Notes: generated by a model from the letters alone, not told the origin. A DNA stretch of 64,000 bases from Ascidiaceihabitans donghaensis (GCF_900302465.1 NZ_OMOR01000001.1:1860001-1924000); one strand, 5' to 3'. Counted from the stretch's first letter, positions 8,497-18,228 are shown. Program-made: numbers and translations.

Positions 8497-10059
8497 ATGA
8501 CAAAGCGCCCGAATTTTTTGTATTTCATCGCCGATCAGCAACGCGCTGATTGGCTTGGGTGTTATGGGCATCCGGTGCTCAAAACCCCCAATATTGACGC
8601 CATCGCGGCACAAGGTATGCGGTTTGACAACTTCCACACCGCATCGCCTGTGTGCATGCCCAACCGCGCGTCCTTGCTGACCGGGCGTTATCCCAGCTTG
8701 CACGGCTTGCGCTATAACGGGTGCCGTTTGCCCTTGTCTGCCAACACCTTTGTGTCGCAACTGGCCGAGGCGGGATACAATACCGCCGCTATCGGCAAAA
8801 GCCATTTGCAGCCTTTCACCGACATGCCGCCAATTGGTGTGAACGCGGATGAGGTCGCAGATCGCCCCGATGCGTGGCGTTGGGATGATGGCAATTACGG
8901 TCAAGAGGAACCGGGGCGTTACACCGCTGACGGGCGGTATGACTTCAAGACGCCGTACTACGGCTACAACCATGTCGATATGGTCACATCACATGGCGAC
9001 AAATGCGGCGGGCATTACCAACAGTGGTTCCGCGAACGCGCGGATGATTGGGAAGCCCTGCATGACCCTGCCAACCAGTTGCCCCACGATTACACATGCC
9101 CGCAAGCCAACCGCACCCCGATCCCCGAGGATCTATACCCAACCGCCTATATTCGCGATCGCGCCATCGCGCATCTGGACAGTTGTGTGGGCGACGACGC
9201 GCCGTTTTTTACGTTTGTATCATTTCCTGATCCGCACCATCCGTTCAATCCGCCCGGCAAATACTGGGACATGTATGCGCCGGATGATTTTGATGTTTCT
9301 TTGCCTTTTGACGCTCATCAAAACCCGACAATCCCGATGAAATGGCTTCATGCCAATTGGCAAGGGGCAGGGGGGCAGACGACACCGCAAACGGCCATGA
9401 TGCTGGACGAACAACACATCAAAGAAGCTATGGCTTTGACCGCAGGCATGATGGCCTTTGTCGATGACGCGGTGGGTGACATCATGGCGGCCCTGACCCG
9501 CAACGGGCAATTGGACAACACGGTGATTTGTTACAACTCTGACCACGGCGACTATATGGGTGATTACAACATGCTGCTGAAAGGCGCTTTGCCGTTTCGC
9601 AGCATCACCCGTGTGCCGTTCATCTGGTCGGACCCCGAGAACCGCAAGGCCGCATCCTCAGACGCGCTTGCATCCACCATAGATATTGCGGCCACGGTTC
9701 TGGACCGCGTGGGGTTAAAGCCGTTCAACGGCAATCAGGGCAAAAGCCTGAAACCTGTCCTTGAGGGGGCAGCTCAGGTCCGCGACGATGTGTTGATCGA
9801 ATACAATGACGGCGGGAGACGGCTGGGGTTTGATAAGCCCGCCCGCGTGCGTGCCTTGGTGTCACCGGACTGGCGGTATACGATCTACAAGGATCAGGAC
9901 TGGGGCGAGCTTTACGATTTGGCGAATGACCCGCAAGAGACCCACAACCTGTGGGACAGCGCCGATCACTTTGCAATCCGTGCCCAGCTGGCAGAGCGTA
10001 TGAACCAGCATTTGATGGCGCAAATGGACGAAAGTCCGCTGGCGGACCGGTTGGCGTGA
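8497..10059 (+). CDS. Type I sulfatase / phosphodiesterase-like hydrolase
   Basis: A 520-aa alkaline phosphatase-superfamily hydrolase. PNFLYFIADQQRADWLGCYG near the N-terminus holds the first metal-binding Asp; CMPNRASLLTGR with Cys53 is an exact C-x-P-x-R formylglycine signature; SFPDPHHPFNPP and YNSDHGDYMGD carry further metal and active-site residues. ATG 8497 has AAGGA eight bases upstream. No signal peptide is visible, so it is probably cytoplasmic. It starts 22 bases after the TRAP permease. It may remove sulfate from an imported ester before the carbon skeleton enters the aromatic pathway; choline-sulfatase or phosphonate monoester hydrolase activity are alternatives. Confidence 0.82.
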   Translation: MTKRPNFLYFIADQQRADWLGCYGHPVLKTPNIDAIAAQGMRFDNFHTASPVCMPNRASLLTGRYPSLHGLRYNGCRLPLSANTFVSQLAEAGYNTAAIGKSHLQPFTDMPPIGVNADEVADRPDAWRWDDGNYGQEEPGRYTADGRYDFKTPYYGYNHVDMVTSHGDKCGGHYQQWFRERADDWEALHDPANQLPHDYTCPQANRTPIPEDLYPTAYIRDRAIAHLDSCVGDDAPFFTFVSFPDPHHPFNPPGKYWDMYAPDDFDVSLPFDAHQNPTIPMKWLHANWQGAGGQTTPQTAMMLDEQHIKEAMALTAGMMAFVDDAVGDIMAALTRNGQLDNTVICYNSDHGDYMGDYNMLLKGALPFRSITRVPFIWSDPENRKAASSDALASTIDIAATVLDRVGLKPFNGNQGKSLKPVLEGAAQVRDDVLIEYNDGGRRLGFDKPARVRALVSPDWRYTIYKDQDWGELYDLANDPQETHNLWDSADHFAIRAQLAERMNQHLMAQMDESPLADRLA

Positions 10060-10099
10060 AAGGGGGGTGTGCAGAGCGTCTTGGTGCCCTGCCTACCTT

Positions 10100-12844
10100 C
10101 TATTCTTCCTTGTCAGCCCAAGGGATTTTCGATGCGTCGATGTAAGGGGGAAGCATGGTGTTTTGATTTCCAATTGCTTCCTGTAACTGATCTATAGAAA
10201 GACCTAATGCATCATGCTGGCGGGATTCCTCAGTTTCGAAGTCTGAAGCCAGCCAGTCTGTGAATCGGGCACTTCGAATGTCCGCATCTGGTAATTTTGC
10301 GTCCGAAAGGTTCGCGCCTTCGAAAATTGCAACTAATGCAGAAATCGAATCCATCCCAGCAAATGAGAAATCGCACTTACTCAAATCGCTCTCTGCTAAG
10401 TTTGCATAGAACAGTTGGGCTTCCACGAAAGAACATTCTGAAAAGTTAGCTTGACTCATGTCTACAGCGTTCATGCAGGTGCCTGAAAAGTCAAAGCGTG
10501 CAAAAGGCAGTTCAGGGTTGCCAAAATGACTTGGCATAATTCTCCTGAACATAAAAGTAGGGGAATCTATATCGGGCCAATCTACTGTGACACGTTCAGC
10601 GCTAGTGCAAATATCCTGCCCCTCGGGCAATGGAATGGCCTGCGCCAACACAGACAAGGTCGACACCAACGTGCTTTCTGCATTGCGTTGTCTGTCTTCC
10701 AAGTCCCGATAGCTCACATCCGGCGTTGACATGACGTCCATCGGAAAACCGTTTCGCAACGTATGGTTAAAGACCTCCGTCAACGCATCAACCGTGCCGC
10801 GCATTTCGTCAGGATGTTCAAACCGCCGTGCTTCATCGGTCAGGAAACGCAAAATGGGGTGGGTCAAAGGAGCAAACGCAAACAGCTCAGCCCATTTGCC
10901 CGCAGCGTCCGCAGGTTCATCATCACCCGACAAACGATCCACCAGATAAAGCGCTGTTCGAAACACGGCGCGGCCTGCCAGGTATTCCCCGAAGCTTTTG
11001 TGAATAAACGAAAACCCAACCCGTTCGCTGTCCAAACGCGTGTGAATATGCAACGCGATGTTTTCCAGATGGGCGATGGGCAAGTCAATCACACGTCGCC
11101 AGTCTTTGCCGACGCGGTAGGCTTTGCGCAGCTTACCAAAGCTTTTTTCATCACCTGTGCGCCCGCCACCACGCCACGCAGACAAGCTAAGACATTCCAT
11201 CAGACGGAAGAAATCATCACAGCTTAGGTCCGTTTTGTTCATAGGTGGTTTGGTGGCGTTGCGGTCGTAGATTTTGGTCAGAATGTCTTCGTACACATAG
11301 TTGCGGTTGTTGGCGGCCTCGCGCCATCTTGTTGTTGCAAAATCCGAGATCAGTAGCAGGTGCAGCAGCAACGGCTCCACGTTCAATTCGGCCATGTCCT
11401 CATGTGTGACAGAGTCAGGCACATTCTCGGCGGGCAGCCCTTTGGCCTTTTGCCACCGCCGCCAGTAATCGGGGCGTTGATCCAGTTCGGACAGGTTATG
11501 TGGATCGTCCACATGCCACGTGATGTCCTTGCGCCCCTCAGGACCGTGGCCGTGGTCCTGTTCCACGACGTCCAGCCTGAAGTCTGCGTCAGACAAGGTT
11601 TTGATGGGGGCGACATGTAGCAACTTGCCCTGATCGCTTGAGGACAAAGCCGCTTGGCAGGCGCTGGACCGTCCAAGGATCATCGCCTTTATGTCGCGTC
11701 CTGAACTGCGTTGCATGCTCAGCAATGATGACACCGAGTCCACAAAGTTCTTTGTCAGTGTACGGGCTTCGGTGTCTTGGGCGCTGAGTTCGTCCAGCCC
11801 GTCAAAAACCAAAAGAACAGGCGTTTGATCGTCGGCTGCCCATGACAGGGGATTGTCGTAGAACCCGGCGCTGCCGTCACCAACAGCCGAATTTCTGTAT
11901 TGGACATAGGTTCCCAACGCCTGAAAAAGATCTGCGTTGAAGGTCAGATGTTGCAGTTCAACAAAGATCACGCGATGGCTGTTGTCTTGCAATATCTGAT
12001 GGGCAAATGCGCGGGCAAAAGATGACTTTCCAGATCCCGGCCCACCCCCGATCACGCGCAGACCGTCTTCGCCATGCAACAGCCAATCCTTGGTCGTTTT
12101 GTGAAGGTCATCGACATGGGAGGTGATAGAGATTTTGCCGTCTTCATCAATCTGGCGTCTATGCCAAAAGCAGCGAAGATGCAGATACACCTCTGATAAT
12201 GATACGGTTTCGTCCAAATCCGTTGTGAAAATAGGATCGCCAACAAAGCCTTTGCTGATGAAGCGCGCGTGGCGTGCATGGGCCAGTTCGCGTTTCTGGG
12301 GTTCGTGCGTGGGGGAAGATAGCGCCAGATTCAAACCGTTGAAATAGTCGGGGTGTCTTGCCACCACAGTCGCGCCTGCGGTCATCAACAGCGAAAAGAA
12401 TTTTTGCTCGATCACTTTGTCATCGAAGGGGTGCTCAGGGCTGGCCGTGCGTGCAATTCCTGCGATCATGTTGCGGGCTTCGGCAAAGGCCGGATGTGCA
12501 CTTGGGTTGTTCAGGTGCACAGGCTCGATTGTGCCGCGATCCGGTACGGTTTGGATCAGGGTTGTAATGCGGGGAGACAGTTCGGTTTCAGTTAACACGC
12601 AGTGCAGGCGTGGATGTTGCAGAACGGCACGTGTGGCTTCGGCGAGGGTTTGTGTGATCCAGACCCAGTTTCTGTTGGCTTGTGAGTCTGTGTCTTTTCC
12701 AATGGCGGCCTTGAACACTTTATCCGCTGCAAGGGCAGCACCAAGCCCATCCGCACCGATGGCTTTCGTGATCATCTGCACCGCAAGTTCTAACAGCTTC
12801 GCATGGTCGCGTTGTTTGGTCGGCTTTTCGAACACTGTACTCAT
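10100..12844 (-). CDS. NACHT-domain NTPase with C-terminal pentapeptide repeats
   Basis: A 914-aa STAND-type ATPase. Residues 1-250 are mostly helical with no motif I recognise. The P-loop GGGPGSGKSS is at 266-275, and the Walker B segment LLVFDGLDEL at 344-353 has the NACHT DGxDE pattern. A helical middle follows, then roughly residues 770-862 contain pentapeptide-type A(D/N)LxxxxF units such as FSGTCMNAVDMSQANFSECS and FEGANLSDAKLPDADIR, with a tail of the GLSIDQLQEAIGN kind seen in pentapeptide proteins. The start is ATG 12844 with AAGGGA upstream. It is a single gene between a sulfatase and recA. Bacterial NACHT proteins include antiphage sensors; that function here is inferred. No nuclease or TIR motif was seen. 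Confidence 0.85.
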   Translation of the reverse strand: MSTVFEKPTKQRDHAKLLELAVQMITKAIGADGLGAALAADKVFKAAIGKDTDSQANRNWVWITQTLAEATRAVLQHPRLHCVLTETELSPRITTLIQTVPDRGTIEPVHLNNPSAHPAFAEARNMIAGIARTASPEHPFDDKVIEQKFFSLLMTAGATVVARHPDYFNGLNLALSSPTHEPQKRELAHARHARFISKGFVGDPIFTTDLDETVSLSEVYLHLRCFWHRRQIDEDGKISITSHVDDLHKTTKDWLLHGEDGLRVIGGGPGSGKSSFARAFAHQILQDNSHRVIFVELQHLTFNADLFQALGTYVQYRNSAVGDGSAGFYDNPLSWAADDQTPVLLVFDGLDELSAQDTEARTLTKNFVDSVSSLLSMQRSSGRDIKAMILGRSSACQAALSSSDQGKLLHVAPIKTLSDADFRLDVVEQDHGHGPEGRKDITWHVDDPHNLSELDQRPDYWRRWQKAKGLPAENVPDSVTHEDMAELNVEPLLLHLLLISDFATTRWREAANNRNYVYEDILTKIYDRNATKPPMNKTDLSCDDFFRLMECLSLSAWRGGGRTGDEKSFGKLRKAYRVGKDWRRVIDLPIAHLENIALHIHTRLDSERVGFSFIHKSFGEYLAGRAVFRTALYLVDRLSGDDEPADAAGKWAELFAFAPLTHPILRFLTDEARRFEHPDEMRGTVDALTEVFNHTLRNGFPMDVMSTPDVSYRDLEDRQRNAESTLVSTLSVLAQAIPLPEGQDICTSAERVTVDWPDIDSPTFMFRRIMPSHFGNPELPFARFDFSGTCMNAVDMSQANFSECSFVEAQLFYANLAESDLSKCDFSFAGMDSISALVAIFEGANLSDAKLPDADIRSARFTDWLASDFETEESRQHDALGLSIDQLQEAIGNQNTMLPPYIDASKIPWADKEE

Positions 12845-13005
12845 AATTAATCCCTTAGTTTCAACGTGATGCTTGAATGCGGGCTAAATGGTTTGCGCAA
12901 TGCTGCACGTATTTAGGGAAATTTAACCATAGAACTCTTACCGTTGGCTAGGTCCAATTGTTGGTGTTTCAGACGTATTTGCCGACGTGGATTGTAAAAT
13001 TTAAC

Positions 13006-13049
13006 TTGAAATGTTCTCTTTTTGATCTCATATAGAACGTAATGAGAAC
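13006..13049 (+). promoter_or_regulatory. recA promoter with LexA (SOS) box
   Basis: A perfect GAAC-N7-GAAC lies at 13035-13049, which is the alphaproteobacterial SOS box. A -35-like TTGAAA at 13006-13011 is followed 17-19 bp later by CATATA/TATAGA around 13029-13036, so the box overlaps the likely transcription start, as expected for LexA repression. recA begins about 80 bases downstream. Confidence 0.8.
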
Positions 13050-13127
13050 ATCGGATGCAAACCCAAGATATAGCGGCCTCAACCATTGCCGCTACACCAT
13101 GGGTGTGACACATAGGGTAGAACAGCA

Positions 13128-14207
13128 ATGGCAACGGCAGATCTTTTGACAATGACCGATAAAAAAGCAGCAGATAAGCAAAAGGCGCTCGACAGCGCTT
13201 TGGCCCAGATTGAACGCCAGTTTGGCAAGGGCTCCATCATGAAACTGGGGGCCGAAGGGGCCGTTCAGGACATCAAGGCAAGCTCTACCGGCTCATTAGG
13301 GTTGGATATCGCATTGGGCATTGGTGGTTTGCCGATGGGCCGTATCATCGAGATCTACGGCCCTGAATCGTCGGGCAAAACCACACTGACACTGCACTGT
13401 GTGGCCGAACAGCAAAAGTCTGGCGGCGTCTGTGCCTTTGTGGATGCTGAACATGCTTTGGATCCGCAATATGCCAAAAAACTGGGTGTGGATATCGATG
13501 AGCTGCTGATTTCACAGCCCGACACCGGCGAACAGGCTTTGGAAATTACAGATACTTTGGTGCGGTCTGGTGCCGTGAACATGGTTATCGTCGATTCGGT
13601 TGCGGCGCTGACGCCGAAGTCCGAACTTGAAGGTGACATGGGCGACAGCTCAGTTGGTGTTCAGGCCCGTTTGATGTCGCAAGCGATGCGCAAGCTGACT
13701 GGATCTATCAGCCGTTCCAATTGCATGGTCATTTTCATCAACCAGATCAGGATGAAGATCGGGGTGATGTTTGGATCGCCTGAAACCACAACGGGCGGCA
13801 ATGCGTTGAAGTTCTATTCATCTGTACGTTTGGACATCCGCCGCATCGGGGCTTTGAAAGACCGCGACGAAGTGGTCGGCAACGCGACCCGTGTGAAAGT
13901 TGTGAAAAACAAAGTGGCACCGCCGTTCAAACAGGTTGAATTCGACATTATGTATGGCGAAGGTATCTCGAAGATGGGCGAACTGCTTGATCTGGGTGTC
14001 AAAGCGGGCGTCGTGGACAAGTCAGGTGCCTGGTTCAGCTATGGCGACGAACGCGTGGGGCAGGGGCGTGAAAACGCAAAAACCTTCCTGAAGGAAAACG
14101 CACGTATCGCCAACGAAATCGAAGATAAAATACGTGCAGCGCACGGGTTGGATTTTGAAATGCCGGCTGGTGAACGCATCGAAGACGACGGTGTGCTGGA
14201 CGGCTAA
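13128..14207 (+). CDS. recA: Recombinase RecA
   Basis: A 359-aa RecA of normal length. The Walker A GPESSGKT is at residues 78-85, followed by the Walker B region [17 protein letters not shown] and loop L2 [20 protein letters not shown]. RecA forms filaments on single-stranded DNA, drives strand exchange and triggers LexA self-cleavage. ATG 13128 is used; an in-frame ATG at 13152 is possible but would remove the N-terminal MATADLL. The C-terminal tail is short and only moderately acidic. The upstream SOS box and downstream terminator indicate a single-gene transcript. Confidence 0.98.
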   Translation: MATADLLTMTDKKAADKQKALDSALAQIERQFGKGSIMKLGAEGAVQDIKASSTGSLGLDIALGIGGLPMGRIIEIYGPESSGKTTLTLHCVAEQQKSGGVCAFVDAEHALDPQYAKKLGVDIDELLISQPDTGEQALEITDTLVRSGAVNMVIVDSVAALTPKSELEGDMGDSSVGVQARLMSQAMRKLTGSISRSNCMVIFINQIRMKIGVMFGSPETTTGGNALKFYSSVRLDIRRIGALKDRDEVVGNATRVKVVKNKVAPPFKQVEFDIMYGEGISKMGELLDLGVKAGVVDKSGAWFSYGDERVGQGRENAKTFLKENARIANEIEDKIRAAHGLDFEMPAGERIEDDGVLDG

Positions 14208-14232
14208 AAGCGGATCTTCAAAAGAAAAATAG

Positions 14233-14262
14233 AAGGCGTCCCAACCACGGGGGCGCCTTTTT
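14233..14262 (+). terminator. Rho-independent terminator after recA
   Basis: The arm AAGGCGTCCC pairs with GGGGCGCCTT across a loop of about seven bases, with a T-run directly after. It begins about 25 bases after the recA stop. Confidence 0.85.
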
Positions 14263-14346
14263 CATTTAAAAGCCATAGCATTGGACATTGGCCAAGCGCA
14301 CATGTCAAAGTCAGGTTCTAAACATCAAACAAGAAAGAACACTTCT

Positions 14347-14634
14347 ATGGGCGCACTTTGGATCGCACACGTCACTGTCACAGACGAAGAGGCATACAAA
14401 AAATACGCAGCCGGGGCGACCGTGGCGATTGCGGAACACGGGGGCACGTTCATCGCGCGTGGGGGCCGCTTTGTTCAGCTCGAAGGCAAGGAACGTCCGC
14501 GCAATGTTGTGGCCCGCTTTCCTGACGTTGAAACAGCAGAAAAATGCTATCACTCCGCCGAATATCAGGCTGCGCTTGAACATGCGCGCGGGGCATCTGA
14601 GCGCGAGTTGATGATTGTGGAAACAACTGACTAA
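14347..14634 (+). CDS. DUF1330 family protein
   Basis: A 95-aa protein with the dimeric alpha/beta-barrel look of DUF1330: MGALWIAHVTVTDEEAYKKY at the start, a central GGTFIARGG strand, and VVARFPDVETAEKCYHSAEY typical of the family. The frame is open further upstream, but ATG 14347 matches the family N-terminus. Function is unknown. It lies between recA's terminator and a repeat element and appears to be a single gene. Confidence 0.85.
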   Translation: MGALWIAHVTVTDEEAYKKYAAGATVAIAEHGGTFIARGGRFVQLEGKERPRNVVARFPDVETAEKCYHSAEYQAALEHARGASERELMIVETTD

Positions 14635-14671
14635 GGCCGCGAAGCCTTAGTTTCTTTTCGCTCAAAATATC

Positions 14672-14709
14672 CCGGGGGTTTGGGGGCAGCGCCCCCATGC
14701 TTCGCCCGG
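14672..14709. repeat. Rhodobacterales-type intergenic GC hairpin repeat, copy 1
   Basis: TGGGGGC-AGC-GCCCCCA (14681-14697) is flanked by CCGGG and CCCGG arms, with an AAAATATCCCGGGGG lead-in. Read on the minus strand it matches the element at 23398-23440. It may also serve as a terminator between the convergent DUF1330 and typA genes. Confidence 0.6.
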
Positions 14710-14714
14710 AAAAA

Positions 14715-16532
14715 TTAGCCAGCTTTGGCCATACGCTTACGTTCATGCGGGTCTAGGTAACGCTTGCGCAGACGTACGGCGTTTGGCGTGACCTCTACCA
14801 GTTCGTCATCGTCGATGTAGGCGATGGCTTGCTCCAAAGACAGCTGCATGGGCGTGGTCAAGCGCACAGCTTCATCCGTGCCGGACGCACGTACGTTTGT
14901 CAGCTTCTTGCCTTTCAACGGGTTCACTTCCAGATCGTTTTCACGGCTGTGTTCACCAATGATCATACCTGTGTAGACGTCAGCCTGTGCGCCGATCATC
15001 ATCTTGCCGCGTTCTTCCAGGTTCCACAAAGCAAAGGCCACGGATGTGCCATTTTCCATTGAAATCAGAACGCCTGCACGACGGCCCGGGATTGTGCCTT
15101 TGTGGGGCGCCCAGGAATGAAAGACGCGGTTGATCACACCGGTGCCACGTGTATCGGTCAGGAATTCGCCGTGATAGCCGATCAAACCGCGCGATGGCAC
15201 ATGGGCCACGATGCGGGTTTTGCCTGCACCGGCCGGTTTCATTTCAACCAATTCGCCTTTGCGCGTACCAGTGATCTTTTCGATCACCGCGCCGGAATAC
15301 TCGTCATCCACGTCGATGGTGGCTTCTTCGATGGGCTCGTGGCGTACGCCGTCAATCTCTTGAAACAGAACCTGCGGACGCGAGATAGACAGCTCGAACC
15401 CTTCGCGGCGCATGTTTTCAATCAAAACACCCATTTGTAATTCACCGCGACCGGCGACTTCAAAGGCATCTCCGCCCGGTGTGTCGCTGATCTTGATCGC
15501 GACGTTGGATTCGGCTTCTTTCATCAAGCGGTCGCGGATCACGCGCGATTGCACTTTTTTGCCGTCACGACCGGCCAATGGGCTGTCGTTGATGCCAAAG
15601 GAAACTGTGATGGTTGGGGGATCGATCGGTTGGGCAGGGATCGCTTCAGACACAGACTGATCCGCCAGCGTGTCAGCCACTGTGGCTTTGCTCATGCCCG
15701 CGATGGATACGATGTCGCCGGCTTCTGCCAATTCAATGGCTGCTTGATCCAGTCCGCGGAACGCCATGATCTTGGTGCAGCGGAAATTTTCGATCAGTGT
15801 GCCGTCACGCGACATTGCTTTGATGGTTTGCCCTGCCTTTAACGTGCCGGTCTCGACGCGACCTGTCAGCATACGACCCAAAAACGGGTCGCTGCCCAAG
15901 GTGGTGGCCAACATTGTGAAAGGTTTGTCTTGTTCCTTGATTTGTGCGGGTGCAGGGACGTGTTCAAGGATCAGATCGAATAACGCGGACAAGTCCTTGC
16001 GCGGCCCGTCCAGTTCCATATCAGCCCAGCCAGAACGACCAGAGGCATACATGGATGGGAAATCCAGTTGCTCGTCAGTGGCTTCTAGGTTGGCAAACAA
16101 GTCAAAACATTCGTCCAGCGCACGGTCCGGTTCGCCATCCGGTTTGTCGACTTTGTTGACCACCACAATGGGGCGCAGGCCCAGCTTCAACGCTTTGGAG
16201 GTCACAAATTTGGTTTGGGGCATCGGGCCTTCCGCCGCATCCACCAGCAAAACAACGCCATCAACCATGGATAGGATGCGTTCCACTTCGCCGCCGAAGT
16301 CCGCGTGACCAGGCGTGTCCACGATGTTGATGCGGGTGCCTTTCCATTCAACAGACGTCGGCTTTGCAAAGATCGTGATGCCGCGCTCGCGTTCCAGATC
16401 GTTGCTGTCCATGGCGCGTTCTGTTGTCGCCTGGTTTTCACGGTAGGTGCCCGATTGTTTCAGCAGTTCATCCACAAGTGTGGTTTTGCCGTGGTCAACG
16501 TGTGCGATAATCGCGATATTGCGAAGGTCCAT
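14715..16532 (-). CDS. typA: Ribosome-associated GTPase TypA/BipA
   Basis: A 605-aa translational GTPase. The N-terminus [20 protein letters not shown] carries the G1 P-loop, [14 protein letters not shown] is G3 and VVNKVDKPD is G4; EF-G-like beta-barrel and V domains follow, then the BipA-specific C-terminal domain. It binds the ribosome at the EF-G site and supports 50S assembly and stress or cold growth. Length is as expected. AAGGG precedes the ATG at 16532. No neighbour is co-directional and close, so it is probably monocistronic. Confidence 0.97.
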   Translation of the reverse strand: MDLRNIAIIAHVDHGKTTLVDELLKQSGTYRENQATTERAMDSNDLERERGITIFAKPTSVEWKGTRINIVDTPGHADFGGEVERILSMVDGVVLLVDAAEGPMPQTKFVTSKALKLGLRPIVVVNKVDKPDGEPDRALDECFDLFANLEATDEQLDFPSMYASGRSGWADMELDGPRKDLSALFDLILEHVPAPAQIKEQDKPFTMLATTLGSDPFLGRMLTGRVETGTLKAGQTIKAMSRDGTLIENFRCTKIMAFRGLDQAAIELAEAGDIVSIAGMSKATVADTLADQSVSEAIPAQPIDPPTITVSFGINDSPLAGRDGKKVQSRVIRDRLMKEAESNVAIKISDTPGGDAFEVAGRGELQMGVLIENMRREGFELSISRPQVLFQEIDGVRHEPIEEATIDVDDEYSGAVIEKITGTRKGELVEMKPAGAGKTRIVAHVPSRGLIGYHGEFLTDTRGTGVINRVFHSWAPHKGTIPGRRAGVLISMENGTSVAFALWNLEERGKMMIGAQADVYTGMIIGEHSRENDLEVNPLKGKKLTNVRASGTDEAVRLTTPMQLSLEQAIAYIDDDELVEVTPNAVRLRKRYLDPHERKRMAKAG

Positions 16533-16651
16533 AGTTCTTGCCCTTTAAGGAGGTGCCTCTGAGAGGTTTGCGCCGCGCATACAGCGCCGCATCGCAGAAA
16601 GCTAGGGGGAATAATGCCACAAGGATAATGCGGCCAAGATGACGGGTGTTT

Positions 16652-17110
16652 TCAAACGGGCAGCGCCGTGCCGTCTTTGATCTCTTCCATGACAAAGCTG
16701 GCCGACACATCCGACAGCGGCAGCCGCTTGATAAGCTGTTGATACAGGCGGTCGTAATCCGCCATGTCCGCAACGCGCGCACGGATCAGATAATCCAGAT
16801 CGCCGGTCATTCTGTAGACGCTCAGGATGCCGGGAATGGCGCGGGTGGCTTGCGAAAACCGAACGGCCCAATCGGGATCATGCTGGTTGGTGCGCACCTG
16901 CATAAAGACCATCAAGCCCAGATCAATAGCCAAAGGGGCAACCAAAGCGACACGGCCGGTGATGACGCCGCTGTCTTCAAGGGCCTTGACCCGGCGCCAA
17001 CACGCATTGCGTGACAAGCCGACTTCTTCGCCAAGAGTTTCAAGCGATAGGCTTGCGTCACGTTGCAAATGCTTCAGGATTTTGCGGTCGATTGTGTCAA
17101 GGTCTGCCAT
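16652..17110 (-). CDS. Lrp/AsnC-family transcriptional regulator
   Basis: A 152-aa feast/famine regulator: N-terminal HTH (LDTIDRKILKHLQRDASLSL through LSRNACWRRVKALEDSGVI) and a C-terminal RAM ligand domain with VYRMTGDLDYLIRARVADM. It is divergent from a small-protein/amidotransferase pair. An inverted repeat GGGAA-ATA-TTCCC lies 16-28 bases upstream of its start and could be an autoregulatory site. The effector amino acid is unknown. Confidence 0.92.
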   Translation of the reverse strand: MADLDTIDRKILKHLQRDASLSLETLGEEVGLSRNACWRRVKALEDSGVITGRVALVAPLAIDLGLMVFMQVRTNQHDPDWAVRFSQATRAIPGILSVYRMTGDLDYLIRARVADMADYDRLYQQLIKRLPLSDVSASFVMEEIKDGTALPV

Positions 17111-17125
17111 TTATCTACAATATAC

Positions 17126-17138
17126 GGGAAATATTCCC
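17126..17138. promoter_or_regulatory. Small inverted repeat upstream of Lrp-type gene
   Basis: GGGAA-ATA-TTCCC sits between the divergent Lrp-family gene and the DUF6356 gene. Position suggests an Lrp-type operator; the length is short and the match to a consensus is not strong. Confidence 0.35.
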
Positions 17139-17223
17139 AAATCAACACGTGATCATGATGCATTTTGTGACCACGTCACACAGGGTTTCGGTTAATCTGT
17201 CCACATCACAACAGGAGAGCCTC

Positions 17224-17430
17224 ATGATCACCCGCATTTTTTTGAACCATCCCCGCACTGTCAACGAAAGCTATGCGGAACACGCCGTGTTTGCAGGCGG
17301 TTTCGCATTAAAACTGCTGGGCGCAGGGGCCGCGGCACTTGTTCACGCGGTGATCCCGTGCCTGTTTGAAAAAACGGCCAGCCGGATGATCAATCAAATG
17401 TCCGAAAAGCTAAACGCGAGGGACGCTTAA
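17224..17430 (+). CDS. Small DUF6356-like protein
   Basis: A 68-aa protein with NHPRTVNESYAEHAVFAGGF and a hydrophobic stretch LLGAGAAALVHAVIPCLFEK, features I associate with DUF6356. The longer open frame begins upstream, but ATG 17224 has AGGAG nine bases before it. It ends directly before the amidotransferase start (stop 17430, ATG 17431), so the two are likely co-translated. Role unknown; the hydrophobic half suggests a membrane location. Confidence 0.78.
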   Translation: MITRIFLNHPRTVNESYAEHAVFAGGFALKLLGAGAAALVHAVIPCLFEKTASRMINQMSEKLNARDA

Positions 17431-18228
17431 ATGTGCAGATGGGCTGCATGGAGTGGCACACCCATCTTTCTACAAGATATCTTGTCCGCACCGGAACATT
17501 CGCTGATTGTGCAAAGTCAAAACGCAAGTGAATGCAAAACAGCCATCAATGGTGATGGCTTTGGGGTGGCTTGGTATGCGGATTTGCCTGAACCGGGGTT
17601 GTTTCGCGACATAAATCCCGCGTGGTCTGATTCAAATTTGCCCAGCATTGCCGCGCAAATTCGTTCACCTTTGTTTTTAGCCCATGTGCGTGCCACCACA
17701 GGAAGCGCAATCAGCCGTAACAATTGTCACCCCTTTGTTGTCGGTCGCTGGAGCTTTATGCACAACGGGCAAGTTGGTGGTTTTGATCAGTTCCGCAAGG
17801 CCGCAGACATGAGCATTCCAGAGGCTTTCTACAATCATCGCAAGGGGGCTACCGACAGCGAAGCGTTGTTTTTGAACGCTTTGGGGCACAATTTGGATGC
17901 TGACCCGATTGGGGCGATGTCGCGTGCGGTTTATGAAATGGAAAGGTTGTCACGCGAAAGAGGGCATACGCCTCATATGCGGTTCTCGGGCGCGTTTTCA
18001 GATGGAAAGCGTCTGTTTGCGATGCGGTATGCTTCTGATGCGAATGCTCCGACGCTATACTACAAATGCGGTTCAAGCCCGTCCGGGGTTATGATTGTGT
18101 CGGAACCATTGGAGGCAGACACCCAAGGGTGGCACGCTGTGCCGCAGGGTTCTGTGTGTTGTGTTGAGGACGGTGAGGTTTCGATTGTGGCGATGCGTGC
18201 GGCGGACACATTCAGGGATGCAGCGTAA
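17431..18228 (+). CDS. Class II glutamine amidotransferase (YafJ-type)
   Basis: A 265-aa N-terminal nucleophile hydrolase. Met removal exposes Cys2 (MCRWAAWSG), the nucleophile; NGDGFGVAWY, LAHVRATTGS and NCHPFVVGRWSFMHNGQVGG are the Gln-binding and oxyanion segments of class II amidotransferases. There is no synthase domain, so it is a stand-alone amidase-like enzyme whose ammonia acceptor, if any, is unknown. It is coupled to the small DUF6356 gene upstream. Confidence 0.88.
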   Translation: MCRWAAWSGTPIFLQDILSAPEHSLIVQSQNASECKTAINGDGFGVAWYADLPEPGLFRDINPAWSDSNLPSIAAQIRSPLFLAHVRATTGSAISRNNCHPFVVGRWSFMHNGQVGGFDQFRKAADMSIPEAFYNHRKGATDSEALFLNALGHNLDADPIGAMSRAVYEMERLSRERGHTPHMRFSGAFSDGKRLFAMRYASDANAPTLYYKCGSSPSGVMIVSEPLEADTQGWHAVPQGSVCCVEDGEVSIVAMRAADTFRDAA

